Origin: Rubrobacter sp. | GTDB taxonomy: Bacteria; Actinomycetota; Rubrobacteria; Rubrobacterales; Rubrobacteraceae | Direction: 5' to 3' | NCBI GenBank assembly: GCA_016781705.1 | Contig: JADDPV010000138.1 | Coordinates: forward strand, 1 to 9,814 | DNA length: 9,814 nucleotides | In this document: positions 5,832 through 9,814 of the stretch, piece after piece | Layout of the letters: each line of letters begins with the position of its first letter | Position numbering within the stretch: the stretch's first letter is position 1 | Notes under the pieces: generated by a model | What the model was told of the DNA's origin: nothing | Database searches by the model: none | Seen by the model: only the letters and a program-made list of their open reading frames with translations | Program-made: the position numbers and the translations under genes

Positions 5832-6428
5832 CTACACGAGGTCGCGGCGGCTCTTGAGGCCGAGCTTTCTCAAGATGCTGCTCACGTGGTTCTTTGCTGT
5901 GTTGAGGGTTACGTACAGCTCCGAGGCGATCTCGGCGTTCGTGTAGCGCCTGAGCATGAGCGAGAGGACCTCCTTCTCTTTCGGCGTGAGCCGGGCCCCG
6001 CCAGCAACGTGCTCGACGCGCTCTCGCGCCTCCTGGTCAGCGGTGGTCAGGAGCCACACTTTCTCGCCTCTCCCGACGCGCCATAGGGCTTCCCAGAGTC
6101 GCTCGCCACCTATACCTTTGTGCAGGTACCCGTCGGCGCCGGCGAGCACGGCCGCCGCGACGTCTTCGGCGCCGGTGTGGGCAGTGAAGAGGACGACGAG
6201 CGGGGTGTCCTTTCCCGCCTTAATCTCGCGACAAGCCTCGATGCCGGAGTCCTCGCCTTCGAGGCGCAGGTCGAGCAGAACGAGGTCGGGCCGCAAGTCC
6301 CGGGCGAGCCGGACGGCCCCGGCGGCCGTCTCTGCTTCCCCGACGACCTCCATCCCCTCGGCCGCATCCAGCAGGTACTTCACGCCGTAGCGCATCGCCG
6401 GGTGGTCGTCCGCCAGCAACACCCTCAA
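5832..6428 (-). CDS. NarL/FixJ-type response regulator
   Basis: A 198-residue DNA-binding response regulator. The receiver domain (1-~120) has the acidic pair D7/D8, phosphoacceptor D53 (LVLLDLRLEG), the switch threonine T82 and K104. A short linker leads to a LuxR-type helix-turn-helix (~146-198) with LTPKEKEVLSLMLRRYTNAE and the recognition helix around TAKNHVSSILRKLG. The C-terminus (SRRDLV) is a few residues shorter than usual. Translation starts at TTG (6426-6428), which overlaps the TGA stop of the kinase gene in the four-base string TTGA; GAGG lies 8 nt upstream inside the kinase gene. This arrangement indicates translational coupling and a cognate kinase-regulator pair. Targets are unknown; the divergent sortase promoter is a candidate. 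Confidence 0.95.
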   Translation of the reverse strand: MRVLLADDHPAMRYGVKYLLDAAEGMEVVGEAETAAGAVRLARDLRPDLVLLDLRLEGEDSGIEACREIKAGKDTPLVVLFTAHTGAEDVAAAVLAGADGYLHKGIGGERLWEALWRVGRGEKVWLLTTADQEARERVEHVAGGARLTPKEKEVLSLMLRRYTNAEIASELYVTLNTAKNHVSSILRKLGLKSRRDLV

Positions 6429-8044
6429 AGCGCGAACCTCAACTCCACCGTTGTCCCCCCGCCGGGCTCGGAGGCGACATCCAGCCTCGCCCCAGCCTCC
6501 TCGGCGCGCGAGCGCATCGAGCGCAGACCGTAGCCGTCCGTCTCCTTACCGGTGTCGAAGCCGCGGCCGTCGTCGCGCAGGCGGAGAACGAAATCGTCCC
6601 CTTCGCGACGGGTCTCGAGCAGGAGTTTCTCCGCACCCGAGTGCTTGGCGGCGTTCCACGCGGCCTCGGCGAAGACGCGGTGGGCGACGGAGAGCTTCTC
6701 GCGCGAGAGGTCCTCTAGCGGAGCCCGCAGGTCCGCGCGCGTCTGCATCCCAAACCACTCACCGAAGGAGCGCAACTTCTCCCCGAAGAACGCCTCCGCG
6801 TCGCCGGCGTGCCCGGAGAGGAGCTTCAACTCGTCGAGGGGTTTGGAGAGCTGGCGTCCGGTCTCGCGAGCGGTCTCCAGCGCTTTCGAGACGAAGTCGC
6901 GGACGGCGGCGCCGTCGCCGTTCTTCTCGGCGAGGGTGGCGGCTTCTAGCATCAGGGCGGTGCCGTGGACGCCCTGCTTGACGGTGTCGTGCAGCTCGCG
7001 CAGGATTCGGTTCCCCTCGGCCTGGCGGGCGAGGTCCTCCTGTCTCTTTGCCTGCCGGCGCAGGGCGCGGTTGATCTCGAACATCCTGCACGCGAGCAAC
7101 ATTGCGAGCGCCGCGCCGCCCAGCAGCACGTAAGGGGGCAAAGGCTGGCGCAGCGCCCCCCAGACCAGCAGGAACCCATATTGCACGAGCGGGCTGAGGG
7201 GACCGAACCAGAACAGGAGCACCCCGGGATGCCCGACGTGATCCGATGGCAGCACCCTCTCCCCGCCCCAGAGGAGCGCCGCGAAGGCAAGGAACATCAC
7301 GCCCCCCGCCGACAGCGCCTCGGCGAGTCCGAGGTCGTGAGCCCCTTGCGCCCGCGTCCACAGGTCCGCCGCGTCCGCCGCGAGCAGCAAAAGGAGCCCG
7401 CCGTTCATGACCACCAAGAAGGACGGTCTCCTCACCGAGAGGAGCGTGGCGAGCCCCAGGAAAAGCAACCCGAGATCCGACACCGGGCGGGCCAGACGGG
7501 CGAGCACCGCCACCACGCCGTCGTCGCCGTCTCCGGCGAACCCCACGCCGGAGCCGAGGGCGAAGTACCAGATCAAGAGCCCAGAGGTCAGCGCAACGCT
7601 CAAGGCGTCGAGCGCGGCCACGGAGACCATCTCTTCTCGCAGCGTGCTCATCAGCCAGAGCAACACCGCGAAGAGGAGCACGTAGGAGAACGAGTGCGCC
7701 GCCACCTGAAGGACCGTCGCGGGGGCCGCCCCGAACACCCTCATCCCCACCCACACCACATCCGCGGCGAGCCGCGCCGCCACCCCCAAAGACAAGAGCG
7801 CCCACGGCAGCCACTCGGCCCCCCTCCCCCGCGAGGCGGCCACGAAGAGCACTCCCCCCGCGAACGCCTGCGCCACCCAAGCGGCCCCCACCGCCACGGA
7901 TCGACCCGCGGAGCCCGCCAACGTGAGGTCCAGCAGCAAGAACGTCAGGGCGAGCGCCGCCCACAAGCCGCCGCCCAAGACCGGCAGGGCCCGCACCCCC
8001 GACAGGCTCCGCAACCTCTTCAGGTTTAGGCTCCACCCCGTCAC
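6425..8044 (-). CDS. multi-membrane-segment sensor histidine kinase
   Basis: With a GTG start at 8044 the protein has 539 residues. About ten hydrophobic segments (residues ~20-320, for example ALPVLGGGLWAALALTFLLL and TVLQVAAHSFSYVLLFAVLL) form the sensor part, with no large extracellular domain, suggesting it senses something in or near the membrane. A HisKA_3 dimerisation domain follows, with phosphoacceptor H352 in RELHDTVKQG. The HATPase_c domain has the N-box EAAWNAAKHSGA (N464), G1 DDGRGF (491-496) and G2 GYGLRSMRSR. This layout is that of NarX/DesK-type kinases paired with NarL regulators. The frame is open up to 8287, but the extra residues look non-coding and run into the divergent sortase gene. 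GGGGAGG at 8055-8061 supports GTG 8044 (10-nt spacing). GTG 7996 is an alternative. Confidence 0.93.
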   Translation of the reverse strand: MTGWSLNLKRLRSLSGVRALPVLGGGLWAALALTFLLLDLTLAGSAGRSVAVGAAWVAQAFAGGVLFVAASRGRGAEWLPWALLSLGVAARLAADVVWVGMRVFGAAPATVLQVAAHSFSYVLLFAVLLWLMSTLREEMVSVAALDALSVALTSGLLIWYFALGSGVGFAGDGDDGVVAVLARLARPVSDLGLLFLGLATLLSVRRPSFLVVMNGGLLLLLAADAADLWTRAQGAHDLGLAEALSAGGVMFLAFAALLWGGERVLPSDHVGHPGVLLFWFGPLSPLVQYGFLLVWGALRQPLPPYVLLGGAALAMLLACRMFEINRALRRQAKRQEDLARQAEGNRILRELHDTVKQGVHGTALMLEAATLAEKNGDGAAVRDFVSKALETARETGRQLSKPLDELKLLSGHAGDAEAFFGEKLRSFGEWFGMQTRADLRAPLEDLSREKLSVAHRVFAEAAWNAAKHSGAEKLLLETRREGDDFVLRLRDDGRGFDTGKETDGYGLRSMRSRAEEAGARLDVASEPGGGTTVELRFAL

Positions 8045-8243
8045 GTCACGCCAGCCTCCCCGAAACTGCCCGAATCGTAGCACGGCGGCGAGAAGCTCCT
8101 CACAAGTCAGTACCTTCGAAGCGGCCAGGAAAAGTGGCCCTATGTCGAAGACGTTATCTGGGCGTATCCGTTTTGTAACCCATATACCGAACGATGCAGG
8201 TAAACACTCGGACCAGCCGGGTCGGGAACGGAAGGAGAAACAG
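8045..8243. promoter_or_regulatory. divergent control region between kinase and sortase genes
   Basis: This 199-bp gap separates two divergent starts. It contains the palindrome CTTCGAAG (8114-8121), an inverted repeat GGCCA-N7-TGGCC (8123-8139), and GTCGAAGAC (8144-8152), whose TCGAAG core repeats the first palindrome 29 bp later. ATATACC-type sequence at 8182-8188 (TATACC at 8183) is a candidate -10 for the sortase. AAGGAG (8232-8237) is the sortase ribosome site. Clustered symmetry in a divergent gap next to a response-regulator operon suggests binding sites; no specific consensus is recognised. Confidence 0.4.
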
Positions 8244-8852
8244 ATGCAGCGCATAGACACCCGGAAGGCGGCGGCGAAAAAGATCATGCTGATAGGGCTC
8301 GCCCTGGTGCTGGCGGTCCTCCTCGCGGCCTACGCGAGCCTCGGCCGCCCCGCCGCGAGCGAGACCGCGCCGACCGCCGGCGCGCCCAAGAACGAGCCCG
8401 CGAGCCCCCCGAACGCCCCCGAGGACGAGACCCTCTGGCTCACCGTCCCGAAGATGGCTCGGGTGCAAGACTTGCCAGTTTATACCGGCCCGGCCACCGA
8501 CGAGGCCACCCTCGCCGAGAGCGCCCTTCACGTCGAGGGGACGGGCTTCCCCTGGCAGGAGGAGGCCAACGTCTACATCGCCGGCCACAGGATAGGATAC
8601 GAGGGCGAGGCGAGCTACCTCGTCTTCTACGACCTCGACGTGCTCCAGAGCGGCGACGAGGTCATCCTCACCGACGCGGACGGCACCCGCTACACCTACA
8701 GCGTCTTCACCAGCTTCACCGTCGGCCCCTACGACTACCACGTCACGAAGCCCATACCGGGCAAGAACGTCATCAGCCTGCAGACCTGCACCCTCCCGGA
8801 CTTCGCCGAGAGGTTCGTCGTGCAGGCAGAGCTGGTGAGCGTTTCCTCCTAA
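8244..8852 (+). CDS. sortase-family cysteine transpeptidase
   Basis: A 202-residue membrane-anchored transpeptidase that would cleave a sorting motif and attach proteins to the cell wall or to each other. Residues 1-13 are basic and cytoplasmic, ~14-33 form a single uncleaved anchor helix, and ~34-62 are a Pro/Ala/Glu linker. The sortase beta-barrel follows with catalytic H115 (VYIAGHRIGY), C182 (SLQTCTLPDF) and R190 (AERFVV), in the right order and spacing. The TLxTC-like motif is here LQTC. The overall form resembles class D/E actinobacterial sortases; the subclass is not certain. ATG 8244 has AAGGAG 6 nt upstream; the longer open frame from 7923 crosses the kinase gene and is rejected. No LPXTG-type substrate gene is seen in the window, so its targets are encoded elsewhere. 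Confidence 0.93.
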   Translation: MQRIDTRKAAAKKIMLIGLALVLAVLLAAYASLGRPAASETAPTAGAPKNEPASPPNAPEDETLWLTVPKMARVQDLPVYTGPATDEATLAESALHVEGTGFPWQEEANVYIAGHRIGYEGEASYLVFYDLDVLQSGDEVILTDADGTRYTYSVFTSFTVGPYDYHVTKPIPGKNVISLQTCTLPDFAERFVVQAELVSVSS

Positions 8853-8860
8853 GCATCGCC

Positions 8861-8897
8861 CGCGAGGGGGGCCAGGCTACAGCCGGTTCCCCTCGCG
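8861..8897. terminator. shared hairpin between convergent genes
   Basis: CGCGAGGGG (8861-8869) and CCCCTCGCG (8889-8897) form a perfect 9-bp stem. Inside it CC/GG and GGC/GCC can pair further, with a small TACA loop. It lies 8 nt after the sortase stop and 10 nt beyond the stop of the opposite gene. Being symmetrical, it could stop transcription from both sides, although neither flank has a T-run. Confidence 0.5.
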
Positions 8898-8907
8898 CCG
8901 TCTGCGC

Positions 8908-9285
8908 CTACCCCCACCCCAGAAACTGCGTCGGCCTGTCGACGCCTCCGGCGCCCTTGACGATGCGCAGGATCTTCGAGGGGGTGGGGGTCTCCAGCGT
9001 CTGCAGGTGACCCTGCGCGTCGTAGACGTGGATGGCGACGCACAGGTAGTCGCCGGGGGTAGAGTCGTCGGTAACCTCGCCCGTGACCTCCACGGTCGCC
9101 TCGGTCTGGCCCCCTCCGTCGCCTTGCAGCACGATCTTACCGTTCGGGTCCAGCTTCCCGGGCCCGACAGATGAGCCCCTAAGGCGCCGGAAGTCGGCGT
9201 AGACGCGCGAGATACCATCCTCGTCCTTGAGCTTCACCATGACCCGTATCGTCTCGCCCAGAGAGTACGTCTCCGGCTCGGGCAT
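8908..9285 (-). CDS. small beta-rich hypothetical protein
   Basis: A 125-residue protein without signal peptide or membrane helix. The alternation of strands and turns (ETIRVMVKLKDEDGISRVYA, TEATVEVTGEVTDDSTPGDY, LCVAIHVYDAQGHLQTL) is like an immunoglobulin-type or Y_Y_Y-like beta sandwich: 'G..I.V.V...D..GI..V.A.FR' opens many such domains. No catalytic motif is visible and I do not recognise the family. AGGAG lies 6 nt before the ATG, so the start is well supported and a missed signal peptide is unlikely. It converges with the sortase across a shared hairpin. Such folds are usually extracellular, which makes the lack of an export signal notable. Function is unknown. Confidence 0.75.
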   Translation of the reverse strand: MPEPETYSLGETIRVMVKLKDEDGISRVYADFRRLRGSSVGPGKLDPNGKIVLQGDGGGQTEATVEVTGEVTDDSTPGDYLCVAIHVYDAQGHLQTLETPTPSKILRIVKGAGGVDRPTQFLGWG

Positions 9286-9319
9286 CCGCGTCTCCTCTCT
9301 CGTGACGGTCTAGCCGGTT

Positions 9320-9325
9320 ATTATC
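9320..9325 (-). promoter_or_regulatory. candidate -10 for the beta-rich gene
   Basis: On the - strand this reads GATAAT, close to the TATAAT consensus and about 35 bases before the start codon at 9285. The -35 region is GC-rich and not recognisable. Confidence 0.35.
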
Positions 9326-9426
9326 CCCCAAACGACCTCTTCCCGAGCCCTTCTCATCTCACCGAATCCAAGCTACGCCCTCGGAGGAGGGTCAAGAGGA
9401 AGGCTACTAGAATCTATTCGCCCGAG

Positions 9427-9443
9427 TGTCGGTAAATCGGACA
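9427..9443 (+). promoter_or_regulatory. candidate operator of the toxin-antitoxin pair
   Basis: An imperfect 17-bp dyad with outer arms TGTC (9427-9430) and GACA (9440-9443) lies just upstream of the antitoxin start, where autorepressing AbrB/MazE-type antitoxins bind. Symmetry is limited to the arms. Confidence 0.3.
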
Positions 9444-9461
9444 TAAATGAGAGGAGCGACG

Positions 9462-9814
9462 ATGGGCGTGGGCAAGCGGGGAGTCGTGGTGATCCCGGCA
9501 CCGCTCAGGCGGCGCTTCGGGATCGAGGAGGGGTCCCTGGTGGTGGCCGAGGCGACGGAGGAAGGTGTCCTCATTCGACCTGCAGTCGCCGTGCCCGTCG
9601 AAGTCTACACGCCGCAGCGCAAGGCGGAGTTCCTCTTCTCGAACGCGACGGACGCCGACGACTACGCCTGGGCCGTCGAGGAGGTGTGCCGGATGGGGGG
9701 TTGGATCCCGAGTCAGTGCCGCACTGGAGGCCCGAGCAGGATCGGGCTTTCGCCGTCCGGAGACCTTCGATGGACAGGCTCTTTCTCGACGCCAACGTGC
9801 TCTTCTCACAGCGG
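9462..9814 (+). CDS. AbrB/MazE-type antitoxin, frame apparently shifted near the end (partial)
   Basis: The N-terminus (GKRGVVVIPAPLRRRFGIEE, then SLVVAEATEEGVLIRPA) is the swapped-hairpin AbrB/MazE/SpoVT DNA-binding domain. The middle (VEVYTPQRKAEFLFSNATDA, then DDYAWAVEEVCRMG) is the toxin-binding region seen in antitoxins paired with PIN toxins. Such antitoxins bind their own promoter and neutralise the toxin. The start is ATG 9462, because GAGAGGAG (9449-9456) lies 5 nt before it; the ATG at 9447 overlaps that site. At the G-run 9695-9700 the sequence stops looking like the family. The family-like ending LDPESVPHWRPE appears in a different frame from 9701. The annotated frame has no stop before the window edge. 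A real frameshift or a read error both fit. Confidence 0.8.
   Translation, partial: MGVGKRGVVVIPAPLRRRFGIEEGSLVVAEATEEGVLIRPAVAVPVEVYTPQRKAEFLFSNATDADDYAWAVEEVCRMGGWIPSQCRTGGPSRIGLSPSGDLRWTGSFSTPTCSSHS
9770..9814 (+). CDS. PIN-domain toxin, first 15 codons (partial)
   Basis: ATG 9770 opens MDRLFLDANVLFSQR. The hydrophobic strand followed by LDANVLFS is the first motif of PIN-domain ribonucleases, and D7 is the first metal-binding Asp. GGAG (9759-9762) lies 7 nt upstream, so it can start independently. It follows the antitoxin gene, the usual order for these toxin-antitoxin pairs. Most of the gene is beyond the window, so the other active-site acids cannot be checked. Confidence 0.7.
   Translation, partial: MDRLFLDANVLFSQR

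Noticed and set aside
6759..8036. Long open frames on both strands across the kinase gene (also 6965-8029 on the + strand)
   Set aside because: Both overlap the recognisable kinase and have low-complexity Arg/Gly/Pro- or His/Gln-rich translations.
7923..8243. N-terminal extension of the sortase to 7923
   Set aside because: It would overlap the kinase gene; the strong ribosome site and the basic-then-hydrophobic anchor place the start at 8244.
8045..8287. N-terminal extension of the kinase to ATG 8287
   Set aside because: The extension is not kinase-like, overlaps the sortase start, and a ribosome site supports GTG 8044 instead.
1..9814. CRISPR arrays, tRNA or rRNA genes
   Set aside because: No regularly spaced repeats, tRNA-like cloverleaf or rRNA sequence was seen on either strand by eye.

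Overview
The window is high-GC bacterial DNA from what is probably an actinobacterium. The evidence is strong GC bias at third codon positions, GTG/TTG starts, near-perfect Shine-Dalgarno sites, a sortase, a NarL-type two-component system and a PucR-type regulator. The style resembles deep-branching thermotolerant Actinomycetota such as Rubrobacter, but that is an inference from general resemblance and was not tested.

Left part (1-4554, all on the + strand): the 3' end of an unidentified gene, a PucR/CdaR-family regulator (333-2063), a small unknown protein (2118-2459), an Amt-family ammonium transporter with signal peptide and intact twin histidines (2677-4122), a strong intrinsic terminator with a competing hairpin, and a small protein with a PH-like look (4264-4554). 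Next to amt there is no glnK, glnB or other nitrogen gene, so the link between the PucR-type regulator and the transporter rests on proximity alone.

Middle (about 4577-5165): a decayed IS5-family insertion sequence on the - strand. Its transposase can be traced through three reading frames, with a large internal deletion and loss of two catalytic residues. Candidate inverted ends and a 3-bp target duplication are visible.

Right-middle (5179-8044, - strand): a histidine kinase with about ten membrane segments and a NarL-type response regulator are joined by a four-base stop/start overlap. A SRPBCC-fold protein lies just downstream. Divergent from the kinase is a sortase (8244-8852), so the roughly 200-bp intergenic space may hold control sites for both. 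The sortase faces an unknown beta-rich small protein (8908-9285, - strand) across a strong hairpin that probably terminates both.

Right end (9462-9814, + strand): an AbrB/MazE-type antitoxin followed by the first 15 codons of a PIN-domain toxin. The antitoxin reading frame appears broken at a G-run near its C-terminus, and the frame that restores family-like sequence runs straight into the toxin. This junction, the possible kinase/sortase control unit and the folded RNA leader after amt are the points most worth a second look. I did not find a convincing wholly new system.
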